Positions 1 to 8,533 of a stretch of 64,000 nt of DNA are shown here, piece after piece. Source of the stretch: Myxococcus dinghuensis (GTDB lineage: Bacteria > Myxococcota > Myxococcia > Myxococcales > Myxococcaceae); assembly GCF_024198235.1 (NCBI RefSeq), contig NZ_JAKCFB010000012.1, positions 152,856 through 216,855 on the forward strand. The letters are read 5' to 3'. How positions within the stretch are numbered: position 1 is the first letter of the stretch; every line of letters begins with the position of its first letter. The translations under genes and the position numbers were made by a program. The notes under the pieces were generated by a model. That model did no database searches. It saw nothing but the letters and a program-made list of their open reading frames with translations, and was not told the DNA's origin.

Positions 1-290
1 ACCTTGAGGATGCCGCACGCGCGGTACGCGACATCCACGCCCGTCAGTTCGCGCAGCTCCTCGGCGAAGGCGGGGTAGAGGCCGCGGCTGCGCAGGCACA
101 GGTCGAGGAAGGGCCCGGGGCCGTCCGCCTCCATCTGGGGGGCGAGCATGCCCGCCGCGGCGCTGCTCGCCTCGGCGCCGGGGATGGCGCGTTCCAGGAT
201 GGTCACGCGCGCGCCCGCCTGCCTCAGCCGCAGCGCGATGCCGCAGCCCATGATGCCCCCGCCCACGACGATGACGTCCGAGACTCGCAT
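1..290 (-). CDS. thiO: FAD-dependent glycine oxidase ThiO, N-terminal part (runs off the left edge)
   Basis: Only the first 96 codons are in the window; the rest lies beyond base 1. The N-terminus reads as a Rossmann FAD-binding strand (VIVVGGGIMGCGIALRL) followed by an acidic strand end (ILER) and the segment GAEASSAAAGMLAPQ. This combination is typical of glycine/D-amino-acid oxidases of the ThiO family, which supply the imine or glyoxylate intermediate for thiazole synthesis in thiamine biosynthesis. The ATG at 288-290 is the only plausible start. The gene is divergent from the his operon, sharing the 291-605 gap with the his leader. A related D-amino-acid dehydrogenase cannot be excluded because the catalytic C-terminal part is missing. 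Confidence 0.75.
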   Translation of the reverse strand, partial: MRVSDVIVVGGGIMGCGIALRLRQAGARVTILERAIPGAEASSAAAGMLAPQMEADGPGPFLDLCLRSRGLYPAFAEELRELTGVDVAYRACGILK

Positions 291-356
291 GGCTCTGCTT
301 CCTGCTCGCCCTGTCGGGGGTTTGCAAGCGTCACGACAAGGGCAGGGGTGGCCGGG

Positions 357-384
357 TTGACGGCGGGGGGTGTTTGCCATTACT
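357..384 (+). promoter_or_regulatory. Candidate sigma-70-type promoter of the his operon
   Basis: TTGACG (357-362) matches five of six -35 consensus bases. ATTACT (379-384) lies 16 bases downstream as a weak -10. Transcription would begin near 391-394, at or just before the GTG of the His-rich leader peptide. The position fits, but the -10 box is poor. Confidence 0.4.
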
Positions 385-393
385 GATGGAGCC

Positions 394-486
394 GTGCGTC
401 CTTCCTGCGTTCATCACCATCATGCGCATCATCGGCTCGGCCCCGACGGGACCGTTCGCCATGCGCATGCCTGGGTGAACCGCTAG
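394..486 (+). CDS. hisL: His operon leader peptide (30 aa, histidine-rich)
   Basis: A 30-codon reading frame starts with GTG at 394 and ends with TAG at 484-486. Residues 7-13 are HHHHAHH (codons at 412-432), and two more His codons follow at 460-462 and 466-468, giving eight His in 30 residues. It sits between the candidate promoter and the hisG start and is followed by a strong intrinsic terminator. That is the classic arrangement of a his attenuator leader, in which ribosome stalling at His codons senses charged tRNA-His. The start codon is uncertain: GGAG at 388-391 is very close to the GTG, and an in-frame GTG at 370 is an alternative. Confidence 0.75.
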   Translation: MRPSCVHHHHAHHRLGPDGTVRHAHAWVNR

Positions 487-553
487 ACGCACCACCCACT
501 CCGGCACCTGCCGCAGCGACCGAAGGCCCGTCCCCCCCGGACGGGCCTTTTTT
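412..553 (+). promoter_or_regulatory. Histidine attenuator with alternative RNA structures
   Basis: The region holds the His codon run (412-432) and the self-complementary octamer ATGCGCAT twice (422-429 and 461-468), which can pair with each other. GACGGG (445-450) is complementary to CCCGTC (527-532) in the 5' arm of the terminator. A ribosome stalled on the His codons would cover 422-429, break the first pairing and leave 445-450 free to sequester the terminator arm, permitting read-through into hisG. The pairings are seen in the sequence; the switching order is inferred from known amino-acid attenuators. Confidence 0.65.
523..553 (+). terminator. Intrinsic terminator of the his attenuator
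   Basis: AAGGCCCGTCC (523-533) pairs perfectly with GGACGGGCCTT (539-549) around a five-C loop and is followed by an uninterrupted T run (548-553). It lies 53 bases upstream of the hisG start, after the leader stop codon, so it would end transcription before the structural genes unless antitermination occurs. Confidence 0.88.
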
Positions 554-605
554 CGTTTCCGCGCGGCCTCCGTTGCTCCCCCGCAGTCCCCAGCAGGTCC
601 ATCCC

Positions 606-1466
606 ATGTTGCTGAAGATCGCGCTTCCCAACAAAGGCCGCCTCTCCGACGAGGTCCGCGAGCTGTTCTCCGACGCGGGCCTGGAGGTGCGCGCGCGTGG
701 CGAACGCGCGCTCACCGCGTCGCTCGGAGGTGAGTTCGAGGCCATCTTCGTCCGCGCCCAGGACATCCCGGAGTTCGTCGCGGATGGCGCGGCGCACGCG
801 GGCGTGACGGGGTGGGACCTGGTGAGCGAGGCGGGGCGCGAGCTGGAGCACCTGATGGACCTGGAGTTCGGACGCTGTCGGCTGGTGGTGGCCGCGCGGG
901 AGGAGAGCGGCATCGTCCAGGCGGGGGACGTGCGGGACGGGATGCGGGTGGCGTCGTGCTTCCCGCGCCTGACACAGGAGTACTTCGCGAGGCGGGGGCA
1001 GCGCGTCACGGTGGTGCCCGTGTCGGGCGCGGCGGAGATCGCCCCCCACCTGGGCATCGCGGACATCGTCGTGGACCTGACGTCCACGGGCTCGACGTTG
1101 AAGATGAACGGGCTGCGGGAGGTGGCCACCGTGCTGGAGTCGAGCGCGCGGCTGGTGGCGTGTGGCGTCAACGTCCCCGAGGCGCGGCGGAGGCTGGACG
1201 AGCTGAAGCTGGCGCTGGGGTCGGTGCTCGCGGCCCGGGGCAAGCGCTACCTGATGGCCAACGTCCCCAAGGCGGCGCTGACGCAGGTGCGGGAAGTGCT
1301 GCCCGGGCTCAACGGCCCCACCGTGGTGGACGTGCTGGATGGGGGCAACTTCGTCGCGGTGCACGCGGTGGTGCCGGCGAAGACCATCTACCGGACCGTC
1401 AACGCGCTGAAGGGCCTGGGCTGCGAGGGCATCCTCGTCACCCGCATCGAAAGGTTGGTGGCGTGA
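606..1466 (+). CDS. hisG: ATP phosphoribosyltransferase HisG (long form)
   Basis: This enzyme catalyses the first and committed step of histidine synthesis, joining ATP and PRPP. The 286-residue length is that of the long, self-sufficient HisG-L form, so no HisZ partner is expected. The PRPP-binding loop is visible at about residues 153-170 (DIVVDLTSTGSTLKMNGL), and the C-terminal ~75 residues form the ACT-like domain that binds histidine for feedback inhibition. The ATG at 606 is chosen because the protein then begins with the family-typical LKIALPNKGRL; the upstream in-frame extension has no family match. First gene of the his operon, directly downstream of the attenuator; its stop overlaps the hisD start (TGATG). 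Confidence 0.96.
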   Translation: MLLKIALPNKGRLSDEVRELFSDAGLEVRARGERALTASLGGEFEAIFVRAQDIPEFVADGAAHAGVTGWDLVSEAGRELEHLMDLEFGRCRLVVAAREESGIVQAGDVRDGMRVASCFPRLTQEYFARRGQRVTVVPVSGAAEIAPHLGIADIVVDLTSTGSTLKMNGLREVATVLESSARLVACGVNVPEARRRLDELKLALGSVLAARGKRYLMANVPKAALTQVREVLPGLNGPTVVDVLDGGNFVAVHAVVPAKTIYRTVNALKGLGCEGILVTRIERLVA

Positions 1467-2773
1467 TGAACGCGCTGCCTTCCGTGTTGCGCTACCGGGG
1501 ACCCGTGGACCAACTGTCGCCCGAGGACCGGCGGCGGTTGATGCAGCGCTCGGGCGAGGTGGACACGCGCATCTCCGGCCGGGTGCGGGAGCTCATCGCG
1601 CGGGTCCGGCTGGATGGTGACGACGCGTTGTTCGAGATGGCGCGCCAGTTCGACCGCGTCGAGCTGTCCTCGTTGGAGGTGCCACGGGAGCGCTGTGAAG
1701 CGGCCCTGGCGACGCTGGACCCGGCGGTATCCCAGGCGCTGCGCCGCGCGGCGCGCAACATCGCCCGGGCGCATGCCGCCCAGCTTCCACGCGCGGTGGA
1801 GACGGAGACGGAGCCCGGCGTGCTGGTGGGGCGCAGGCCGGATCCGCTGGGGCGCGTGGGGGTGTATGCCCCGGGGGGCCGCGCGGTGTATCCGAGCAGC
1901 GTGCTGATGGGGGTGGTGCCCGCGAAGGTGGCGGGGGTGGGGGAGGTCATCGTGTGCTCGCCGCCCGGGCCGGACGGGTCGCCCCACGCGAGCGTGCTGG
2001 CCGCGGCGGTGCTGGCCGGGGCCGACCGGGTCTTCGCGCTGGGCGGCGCGGGCGCGGTGGCGGCCATGGCCTATGGGACGCGGAGCGTGCCCCGCGTGGA
2101 CCGCATCGTGGGGCCGGGCAACGCGTACGTGGCCGAGGCCAAGCTGCAGGTGGTGGGCGCCGTGGCCATCGAGGCGCCCGCGGGTCCGAGTGAAATCCTC
2201 GTCGTCGCCGACGCCAGCGCGAATCCCTCCGCGGTGGCGCGGGAGATGCTCGCGCAGGCGGAGCACGACCCGGATGCGGCGTGTGTGACGGTGGCCCTGG
2301 GCGAGGCGCTGGCGGAGGACATCGCGGTGGCGGTGGAGCGGCTGGCGGCGCGCGCGAGGCGGGCGGAGATCGTCGCCTCGGCGCTGCGCTCGCGGGGCGC
2401 GGTGTTGAGCGTGGCGTCGATGGAGGAGGCCTGGCCCTTCGTCGCGGACTTCGCGCCGGAGCACCTGCTGCTCGCCACGGCCTCGCCGACGACGGACCTG
2501 CCGCGCGTGCGCAACGCGGGGACCGTGTTCCTGGGCGAGCGCTCCTCGGTGGCCTACGGCGACTACATGACGGGCTCCAACCACGTGCTCCCCACCGCGG
2601 GACTGGCCCGGGCGTACTCGGGGCTCAACCTGCTCGACTTCTACCGTTGGACGACCTACCAGCGCGTCGAGCGCGCGGCGTCCGAGGCGCTGGCGGACGA
2701 CGTGGGGTTGCTCGCGGACAGCGAGGGGCTCTTCGCGCACGCGGACGCGGCCCGGGCGTGGAGGGGCGCATGA
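1466..2773 (+). CDS. hisD: Histidinol dehydrogenase HisD
   Basis: HisD oxidises L-histidinol to histidine in two NAD-dependent steps, the last reactions of the pathway. The 435-residue protein has the normal family length. Diagnostic segments are GPGNAYVAEAKLQVVG, QAEHDPDA (zinc/substrate region), the catalytic PEHL pair of Glu and His, and GDYMTGSNHVLPT near the C-terminus. The ATG at 1466 overlaps the hisG stop codon by one base and its own stop overlaps hisC by four bases, indicating translational coupling through the operon. Confidence 0.96.
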   Translation: MNALPSVLRYRGPVDQLSPEDRRRLMQRSGEVDTRISGRVRELIARVRLDGDDALFEMARQFDRVELSSLEVPRERCEAALATLDPAVSQALRRAARNIARAHAAQLPRAVETETEPGVLVGRRPDPLGRVGVYAPGGRAVYPSSVLMGVVPAKVAGVGEVIVCSPPGPDGSPHASVLAAAVLAGADRVFALGGAGAVAAMAYGTRSVPRVDRIVGPGNAYVAEAKLQVVGAVAIEAPAGPSEILVVADASANPSAVAREMLAQAEHDPDAACVTVALGEALAEDIAVAVERLAARARRAEIVASALRSRGAVLSVASMEEAWPFVADFAPEHLLLATASPTTDLPRVRNAGTVFLGERSSVAYGDYMTGSNHVLPTAGLARAYSGLNLLDFYRWTTYQRVERAASEALADDVGLLADSEGLFAHADAARAWRGA

Positions 2774-3810
2774 TTGCCCCCCGCCCGTCCTTCCGGGACA
2801 TCCCCCTGTACTCGCCCGCGAAGAAGGCCTGTCGCGTGGACCTGAGCGACAACACCAACCTGTTCGGCGTTGCGCCCGCCGCCGAACGCGTCCTGCGCGA
2901 GGCCTCACCGGCGCTGCTGTCACGCTACCCGCGCGGGTACGCGCCGGACCTGCGCGGCGTGTTGGCCGAGCGCGTGGGAGTGGGGCCGGAGGCGGTGACC
3001 ACGGGTTGTGGCTCGGACGACGTGCTCGACAGCGCGCTGCGCGCCTTCCTCGAGCCGGGGGAGGTGCTGGCCTTCCACGCGCCCACGTTCGTGATGATGC
3101 CGTTGTTCGCGCAGGTGAACGGCCTGCGGGTGAGGGCGGTGCCGCTGCGCGACGACTTCGACCTGGACGTGGAGTCGCTGCTCGCGACGCAGGCGAAGGT
3201 GCTCTACCTGTGCTCGCCCAACAACCCCACGGGCACGGTCCTGTCCCGCGCGGCGGTCGAACGGGTGGTGGAGCGCGCGCCCGGGCTGGTCATCATCGAC
3301 GAGGCCTACGCGGAGTTCGCGGCGGGGCCGGGCTTCATGGACCTGGCGCGCAACCGGCCCAACGTCCTGGTCACCCGCACGTTCTCCAAGGCCTATGGGT
3401 TGGCGGGGATGCGGGTGGGCTGGGCGGTGGGCGCGCCCGCGCTGGTGGCCGAGGTGGAGAAGGCGAGGGGGCCCTACAAGCTCACCACGCTCGCCGAGGC
3501 GATGGCCGTCGCGGTGCTGGAGGACGACGCGGACTGGGTCGCGGCGCGCGCGGCGCAGGCCGTGATGAACCGGGAGCGACTTCGCGAGGAACTCGTCGCC
3601 CTCGGCCTGAGGCCCCTGCCGTCGGAGGGGAACTTCCTGATGGTGCCGCTGCCGGGCGCGTCCCGGGTGGCGGAGCGGATGCGGGAGCTGGACGTGAACG
3701 TGAGGGCCTTCCAGGCCCTGCCGGGCGTCGGGGATGCGCTGCGCATCGGCAGCGCCCCTTGGCCCCTGATGGAGGCGGCGCTCACGGCGCTGCGGGAGGC
3801 ACTGCGATGA
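2770..3810 (+). CDS. hisC: Histidinol-phosphate aminotransferase HisC
   Basis: This PLP-dependent class I/II aminotransferase makes histidinol phosphate from imidazole acetol phosphate. In the 346-residue product the landmarks are NNPTG (151-155), DEAYAEF (177-183) and the Schiff-base lysine in TRTFSKAYGLAG (Lys207). The substrate arginine is expected in the C-terminal LRIGSAP segment. The start is the ATG inside ATGA at 2770, overlapping the hisD stop; the gene in turn overlaps hisH by four bases. Confidence 0.95.
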   Translation: MIAPRPSFRDIPLYSPAKKACRVDLSDNTNLFGVAPAAERVLREASPALLSRYPRGYAPDLRGVLAERVGVGPEAVTTGCGSDDVLDSALRAFLEPGEVLAFHAPTFVMMPLFAQVNGLRVRAVPLRDDFDLDVESLLATQAKVLYLCSPNNPTGTVLSRAAVERVVERAPGLVIIDEAYAEFAAGPGFMDLARNRPNVLVTRTFSKAYGLAGMRVGWAVGAPALVAEVEKARGPYKLTTLAEAMAVAVLEDDADWVAARAAQAVMNRERLREELVALGLRPLPSEGNFLMVPLPGASRVAERMRELDVNVRAFQALPGVGDALRIGSAPWPLMEAALTALREALR

Positions 3811-4400
3811 GGGTCACCCTGTTCGACTATGGCGCCGGCAACCTGCACTCGCTGGCCAAGGCCCTGGCCACGGCCGAAGGCGCGGAGGTCCGCGTGGAGG
3901 AGGACCCGCTCCGGGCGGTGGACACGGACGTGCTCGTGCTCCCGGGCGTGGGCGCGTTCGGCGCGGCGGCGACGCGGCTCGCCCCGGGCCGGGAGGCGAT
4001 GCGCGCGGCCCTCGCGCGGGGACTGCCGTGCCTGGGCATCTGCCTGGGCATGCAGTTGCTCTTCGAGTCGAGCGAGGAGGGCCCGGGCGATGGGCTCGGG
4101 TACTTCTCCGGGCGCGTGACGCGGCTCCGTGCGAGGCGCGTCCCCCAGATGGGGTGGAACCGCGTGGAGGCGGACACCACGCTGACGAGCGCCCGGTTGG
4201 AGACCGTCTACTACGCGAACAGCTTCGTGTGCCGCGTGGAGGACGCGTCGGTGGTGACGGGCTGGTCGACGCACGAGGACGACCGCTTCGCCGCGGTGGT
4301 GCGACGCGGGCGCGTCGTCGGGGTGCAGTTCCATCCGGAGAAGTCCTCGGCGCCCGGCGTGGCGTTCGTGAGGGGCTTCCTGCGCGAGGTGACGTCGTGA
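3807..4400 (+). CDS. hisH: Imidazole glycerol phosphate synthase glutaminase subunit HisH
   Basis: HisH is the class I glutamine amidotransferase subunit that feeds ammonia to HisF. The 197-residue protein contains the nucleophile elbow LGICLGMQ with Cys79 and the His176/Glu178 pair in QFHPEKS, completing the catalytic triad. The N-terminal FDYGAGNLHS strand is typical of HisH rather than other GATases. The gene overlaps hisC and hisA by four bases each. Its partner hisF is three genes downstream. Confidence 0.96.
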   Translation: MRVTLFDYGAGNLHSLAKALATAEGAEVRVEEDPLRAVDTDVLVLPGVGAFGAAATRLAPGREAMRAALARGLPCLGICLGMQLLFESSEEGPGDGLGYFSGRVTRLRARRVPQMGWNRVEADTTLTSARLETVYYANSFVCRVEDASVVTGWSTHEDDRFAAVVRRGRVVGVQFHPEKSSAPGVAFVRGFLREVTS

Positions 4401-5113
4401 TCGCCATCCCCGCCATCGACCTGCGCGAGGGCGCGTGCGTGCAACTCGTGGGCGGCTCGTATGACGCCGAGCGTATCCGCGTGAACGACCCGCTGGAGGC
4501 CCTGGCGCGGTGGCGCGCGCACGGCTTCGGTACCTTCCATGTGGTGGACCTGGATGCCGCGTTGTCGAAGGGCTCCAACGCGGAGGCCATCCGCCGGCTC
4601 ACCTCCGAGGGGCAGGGGCTCACGTTCAACGTGGGCGGCGGCGTGCGCGACACGGCCCGGGTGGAGGCCTTGCTTGCGGACGGTGCGTCCCGCGTCGTGG
4701 TGGGGACGCGGGCCATCGAGGACCGGGCCTGGCTCGAGCACGTCGCGGAGCACCACCCGGGGCGCGTCGTCGTCGCGGCCGATGTCCGGGGACGCGAGGT
4801 CGTCACGCGGGGTTGGACGGCGGGGAGCGCGCGGGACATCGGCGAGGTGCTCGCATCGCTCGCCCCGCTCCCGCTGGGTGGCTTGCTGGTGACGGCGGTG
4901 CACAAGGAGGGACAGTTGGAGGGCGTCGACCTGCCGCTGATGCGTGAGGTGGCGCGGCGCGGTCGCCATCCGCTGTACGCGTCGGGAGGCGTGACGACGC
5001 TCGAGGACCTGCGGGCGCTCGCGGAGGCCGGCGCGCACGGGGCGGTCATCGGCATGGCGCTGTACACGGGAAGGCTCGATGCGCGCGCGGTCGCGCGGGA
5101 GTTCGCGGAATGA
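4397..5113 (+). CDS. hisA: ProFAR isomerase HisA
   Basis: HisA is a TIM-barrel aldose-ketose isomerase converting ProFAR to PRFAR. The start is GTG at 4397 (GTGA overlap with hisH), giving [15 protein letters not shown] with catalytic Asp8. The second catalytic aspartate is Asp129 in AADVRG, and the phosphate-binding GGGVRD motif is at about 80-85. The 238-residue length is normal. The beta-6 segment reads HKEGQLEG rather than the more common DISRDGTLSG, a local deviation that does not remove the two catalytic aspartates. Confidence 0.94.
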   Translation: MIAIPAIDLREGACVQLVGGSYDAERIRVNDPLEALARWRAHGFGTFHVVDLDAALSKGSNAEAIRRLTSEGQGLTFNVGGGVRDTARVEALLADGASRVVVGTRAIEDRAWLEHVAEHHPGRVVVAADVRGREVVTRGWTAGSARDIGEVLASLAPLPLGGLLVTAVHKEGQLEGVDLPLMREVARRGRHPLYASGGVTTLEDLRALAEAGAHGAVIGMALYTGRLDARAVAREFAE

Positions 5114-5646
5114 CCACGGTCATGCGGGAGACGAAGGAGACGAAGATCCAGGTCGAGCTGGCCGTCGGCCGGGGGACGACGCGGGTCGACACGGGGCTGA
5201 AGTTCTTCGACCACATGCTGTCCACGTTCGCGCGCTACGCGGGGCTGGACGTGACGCTGCACGCGAGGGGGGACCTCACCCACCACCTCATGGAGGACGT
5301 GGCCATCACCCTGGGCACCGCCGTGCGGGAGGTGATTCCCGCCACGGCGGCGCGCTTCGCCGAGCGCACGGTCCCCATGGACGATGCGCTGGTGCAGGCC
5401 TGCCTCGACGCGGGCGGGCGCTTCTACTACCGGGGGCCCTTGAAGAACCGGCTCTACGAGCACTGGATGCGGTCGTTCTGCGAGCACGCGAAGGTGACGC
5501 TGCACCTGCGCATCCTGCGCGGCAAGGACAGCCACCACGTCACGGAGGCGGCCTTCAAGGCGCTCGGCCTGGCGCTGCGGGATGCGCTCGTGGACTCGGG
5601 CACCGTCTTCAGCATGAAGGGCTCCGTCGCCCTGGAGGTGAAGTGA
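5110..5646 (+). CDS. hisB: Imidazoleglycerol-phosphate dehydratase HisB (monofunctional)
   Basis: This Mn-dependent enzyme dehydrates imidazole glycerol phosphate. At 178 residues it contains only the dehydratase domain, without the histidinol-phosphatase domain found in enterobacterial HisB; the phosphatase is supplied by hisN two genes on. Metal-binding motifs are [17 protein letters not shown] and the second-repeat [13 protein letters not shown]. The protein is slightly short for the family (about 195), with a compact N-terminus and a C-terminus ending soon after ALEVK. The start ATG overlaps hisA; the stop shares one base with the hisF start. Confidence 0.93.
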   Translation: MTTVMRETKETKIQVELAVGRGTTRVDTGLKFFDHMLSTFARYAGLDVTLHARGDLTHHLMEDVAITLGTAVREVIPATAARFAERTVPMDDALVQACLDAGGRFYYRGPLKNRLYEHWMRSFCEHAKVTLHLRILRGKDSHHVTEAAFKALGLALRDALVDSGTVFSMKGSVALEVK

Positions 5647-6407
5647 TGCTGACGCGACGACTCATCGTCTGCCTGGACGTCAAGGGCGGGCGCGTGGTGA
5701 AGGGCGTGCGCTTCGAGGGACTGCGGGACGTCGGTGACCCCGTGGAGCTGGCGCTGCGCTACGAGCGCGAGGGCGCGGACGAGGTGACGTTCCTCGACAT
5801 CTCCGCCAGCAACGAGGAGCGGCAGACGCTGTGGGACCTGGTCCAGCGCACCGCGGAGCGACTGTTCATCCCGCTCACGGTGGGCGGCGGCGTGCGCACG
5901 GTGGCGGACGTGGGGCGCGCGCTGCGCTCGGGCGCGGACAAGGTGAGCATCAACTCGGCCGCGGTCGCCCGGCCCGAGCTGCTGACCGAGTGCGCCGAGC
6001 GCTTCGGCGCCCAGTGCGTGGTGGCGAGCATCGACGCGCGACGCGACGGCGAGCGTTGGCGGGTGCACACCCATGGAGGGCGCAAGGCCACGGACCTGGA
6101 CGCGGTGGCCTGGGCGCGCGAGTGTGTCACTCGGGGTGCCGGAGAGGTGCTGCTCACCAGCATCGACCAGGACGGCGCGCGCACCGGCTATGACCTGGCG
6201 CTGACGCGAGCGGTGGTGGACGCGGTGGACGTGCCCGTCATCGCCTCCGGTGGAGCAGGGAGCGCGGAGCACGTGCGCGACGGCCTCACGCGCGGGGGCG
6301 CGGATGCGGCGCTGGTCGCCGGCATCCTCCACGACGGCCTCACCACGGTGGGGTCCATCAAATCGCTGCTCCTCGCGAGCGGCCTGCCGATTCGGAGCAC
6401 GACATGA
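5646..6407 (+). CDS. hisF: Imidazole glycerol phosphate synthase cyclase subunit HisF
   Basis: HisF is the TIM-barrel cyclase that uses ammonia from HisH to form imidazole glycerol phosphate and AICAR. In the 253-residue protein the two catalytic aspartates sit at the canonical positions Asp11 ([12 protein letters not shown]) and Asp130 (VASIDARR). The phosphate-binding segments TVGGGVRT and IASGGAGS are intact, as is [13 protein letters not shown]. The gene begins on the last base of the hisB stop and overlaps hisN by four bases. Confidence 0.97.
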   Translation: MLTRRLIVCLDVKGGRVVKGVRFEGLRDVGDPVELALRYEREGADEVTFLDISASNEERQTLWDLVQRTAERLFIPLTVGGGVRTVADVGRALRSGADKVSINSAAVARPELLTECAERFGAQCVVASIDARRDGERWRVHTHGGRKATDLDAVAWARECVTRGAGEVLLTSIDQDGARTGYDLALTRAVVDAVDVPVIASGGAGSAEHVRDGLTRGGADAALVAGILHDGLTTVGSIKSLLLASGLPIRSTT

Positions 6408-7183
6408 CGGAGTCACAGGGCTTGATGCAGGCGGCGGCGGAGGTGGCTCGGAAGGCCGGCGACGTGGCGCTCGGGTTCTTCCGGGGCGGCATCGCGGTGG
6501 ATACCAAGAGCGACGGGACGCCCGTCACCGTCGCCGACCGCACCGCGGAGCAGACCGCGCGTGACTGGCTCGAGGCGCGGTTCCCCGAGGATGGCATCCT
6601 GGGCGAGGAGTTCGGTGAGACGCGGCCAGCCGCCCCACGGCGCTGGATCCTCGACCCCATCGACGGGACGAAGACCTTCATCCGGGGCGTGCCGCTGTGG
6701 GGCACGCTGGTGGCGCTGGCCGAGGGCGAGCGCATCCTCGCGGGCGCCGCGTACTTCCCCGCGGTGGGGGAGTTGCTGGTCGCCGCGCCAGGGCAGGGGT
6801 GCTTCTGGAACGAGCGGCGCGTGCGCGTCTCGGAGGTGGCGGAGCTCTCCCGCGCGGTGGTGCTCTCCACGGACCAGCGCTTCCTCCAGTTCCCGGAGCG
6901 CGGAGAGGCCTGGCGGCGGCTCGCGCGCGAGGCGGCCATCGACCGGACGTGGGGCGACTGCTACGGCTACCTGCTGGTCGCCACGGGGCGCGCGGAGGTG
7001 ATGGTGGACGAGCTGCTGTCTGCCTGGGACGCGGCCGCGCTCCAGCCCATCATCGAGGAGGCCGGCGGCGTCTTCACCGACTGGACGGGGCGACGCACGT
7101 CCTTCGGCGGCAATGGCATCGCCACCAACGCCGCGCTCGCGCGCACGGTGCGCGAACGCCTGGGCGCGACGGGGGCCTCGTGA
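6404..7183 (+). CDS. hisN: Histidinol-phosphatase HisN (inositol monophosphatase family)
   Basis: The 259-residue protein is a Mg-dependent phosphatase of the inositol-monophosphatase superfamily: GEEFGE (67-72), DPIDGTKTF (84-92) and [10 protein letters not shown] (from 208) carry the metal-binding acids. Position inside the his operon, four-base overlap with hisF and a one-base overlap with hisI argue that it hydrolyses histidinol phosphate, the only step not covered by the other genes. Assignment as HisN rather than a generic inositol phosphatase is inferred mainly from this context. Confidence 0.9.
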   Translation: MTESQGLMQAAAEVARKAGDVALGFFRGGIAVDTKSDGTPVTVADRTAEQTARDWLEARFPEDGILGEEFGETRPAAPRRWILDPIDGTKTFIRGVPLWGTLVALAEGERILAGAAYFPAVGELLVAAPGQGCFWNERRVRVSEVAELSRAVVLSTDQRFLQFPERGEAWRRLAREAAIDRTWGDCYGYLLVATGRAEVMVDELLSAWDAAALQPIIEEAGGVFTDWTGRRTSFGGNGIATNAALARTVRERLGATGAS

Positions 7184-7818
7184 TGCTCGACCTCGACCGA
7201 CTCGACTTCACCAAGGGCAACGGGCTGGTGACGGTGGTGACGCAGGACGCGCGCACCGGCGATGTGCTGATGGTGGCGCACGCGGACCGCGAGGCGCTGG
7301 AGCGCACGCTCGCCACGGGGCAGATGCACTACCGCTCGCGCTCACGGGGGCTCTGGCTCAAGGGCGCCACCAGCGGCAACACCCAGCGCGTGGTGTCGCT
7401 CGTCGCGGACTGTGACGCAGACGCCATCCTCGCGCGCGTGGAGAAGGCAGGGCCCGCGTGCCACACCGGCGAGGAGACCTGCTTCGGACCGGGGCGCTGG
7501 GACGCGCTGGCCGCGCTCGACGCCACCCTCGCCACGCGCGCGCTCCATCCTCCCGCGCCGGGTGAGAAGCCGAGCTACACGCGGCGGCTCCTGGATGATC
7601 GCAACCTGCGGCTCAAGAAGTTGGGGGAGGAAGCCGCCGAGCTCGTCACCGCGTGCGCGGACGCGGACCGAGAGCGCGCCACGGAGGAGGCGGCGGACCT
7701 GCTCTACCACCTGCTCGTCGCCATCAAACCCCTCGGCCTGTCGCTGGAGGACGTGAAGGACGTCCTCGCGCGCCGCGCCACCCCGCCGCCTCACGGCGTG
7801 CCGGTCCACCCGAGGTGA
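7183..7818 (+). CDS. hisI: Bifunctional phosphoribosyl-AMP cyclohydrolase / phosphoribosyl-ATP pyrophosphatase HisIE
   Basis: A 211-residue fusion performing steps two and three of histidine synthesis. The HisI half (about 1-120) shows TSGNTQ and the zinc ligands in [15 protein letters not shown]. The HisE half (about 125-211) is the all-alpha NTP-pyrophosphatase domain with LGEEAAELV and [10 protein letters not shown] acids. Start ATG at 7183 overlaps the hisN stop. It is the last gene of the operon; the next plus-strand gene starts 250 bases later and is unrelated. Confidence 0.95.
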   Translation: MLDLDRLDFTKGNGLVTVVTQDARTGDVLMVAHADREALERTLATGQMHYRSRSRGLWLKGATSGNTQRVVSLVADCDADAILARVEKAGPACHTGEETCFGPGRWDALAALDATLATRALHPPAPGEKPSYTRRLLDDRNLRLKKLGEEAAELVTACADADRERATEEAADLLYHLLVAIKPLGLSLEDVKDVLARRATPPPHGVPVHPR

Positions 7819-8068
7819 AGCCCACCCACTCTTCCAGGGTCTTCTCGCGTATCAGGGAGTGAAGAGGTCCCGGGTCGTGATTGCCACTGGCGGATTTGTC
7901 CGTCAGGGCTGAATCCACGGAGAGGAGGGGCGGGAAGAGAGGGCAGGAGAGCAGGCGATCTCTTCAACGGAAGGAGTGTTCCTGCTACATATCCGGACGC
8001 GCGGCGCACTGGACTCGCGCCGGCCGGGCGCTACTCGATTCTTCAACGTCCGCCTCACCGGAGGCTTC

Positions 8069-8521
8069 GTGACTGGCTCCTTCAGCTACAAGGCAGAAGT
8101 CATCGACCGTGTCATCTTCTCGCGCTGGCAGAGCCCTCCCACCAAGGAGGACGTCGCCGCGATCATGGCGCAGATGGAGGAGGCGTCGAAGAAGCTCGGC
8201 ACCAAGCTGATCTACGTCGCATCGGTCAGCTCGAAGTCGAAGGTGCCCGACGCGAATGATCGCACCGTCCTCAACAACATGCTGTTGGAGATCCGCAAGA
8301 CGTGCGTGGAGCAGGCGTGGCTCATCTACGAGGGCACGGACCTGCAGCACAACCTCCAGCGCGTCATCATCTCCGGCGTGCTCATCCTGACGCGGACCTT
8401 CGACAACTTCCTGTCGGTCGCCAAGTCGGGCGACTCCATCGTCAAGGACGTGAGCGCGGTCCTGAAGAAGGACGCCGCGCCCATCTTCCAGTTGGCGCGG
8501 GATCGCGGCCTGCTCATCTAG
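8069..8521 (+). CDS. Conserved-looking protein of unknown function, 150 aa
   Basis: I do not recognise this family. GTG at 8069 is chosen because CGGAGG (8059-8064) is well placed in front of it; the frame is open further upstream (ATG at 7976) but without a ribosome site. The product is soluble, without signal peptide or membrane segment, and alternates amphipathic helices with strands (KLIYVASV, EQAWLIYEG, VIISGVLIL). That pattern could be a small alpha/beta signalling fold such as STAS, but no motif proves it. It stands alone between the his operon and a convergent gene whose stop lies 13 bases away. Confidence 0.7.
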   Translation: MTGSFSYKAEVIDRVIFSRWQSPPTKEDVAAIMAQMEEASKKLGTKLIYVASVSSKSKVPDANDRTVLNNMLLEIRKTCVEQAWLIYEGTDLQHNLQRVIISGVLILTRTFDNFLSVAKSGDSIVKDVSAVLKKDAAPIFQLARDRGLLI

Positions 8522-8533
8522 CCGTCCCCGGCG

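Noticed and set aside
483..1364. Long minus-strand frame opposite hisG
   Set aside because: His/Arg-rich translation mirrors the GC-biased hisG codons; no start site, no domain, and hisG is unambiguous.
1388..2923. 511-codon minus-strand frame opposite hisD
   Set aside because: Typical antisense shadow in high-GC DNA: composition dominated by Arg, Gly and His, and hisD fully explains the region.
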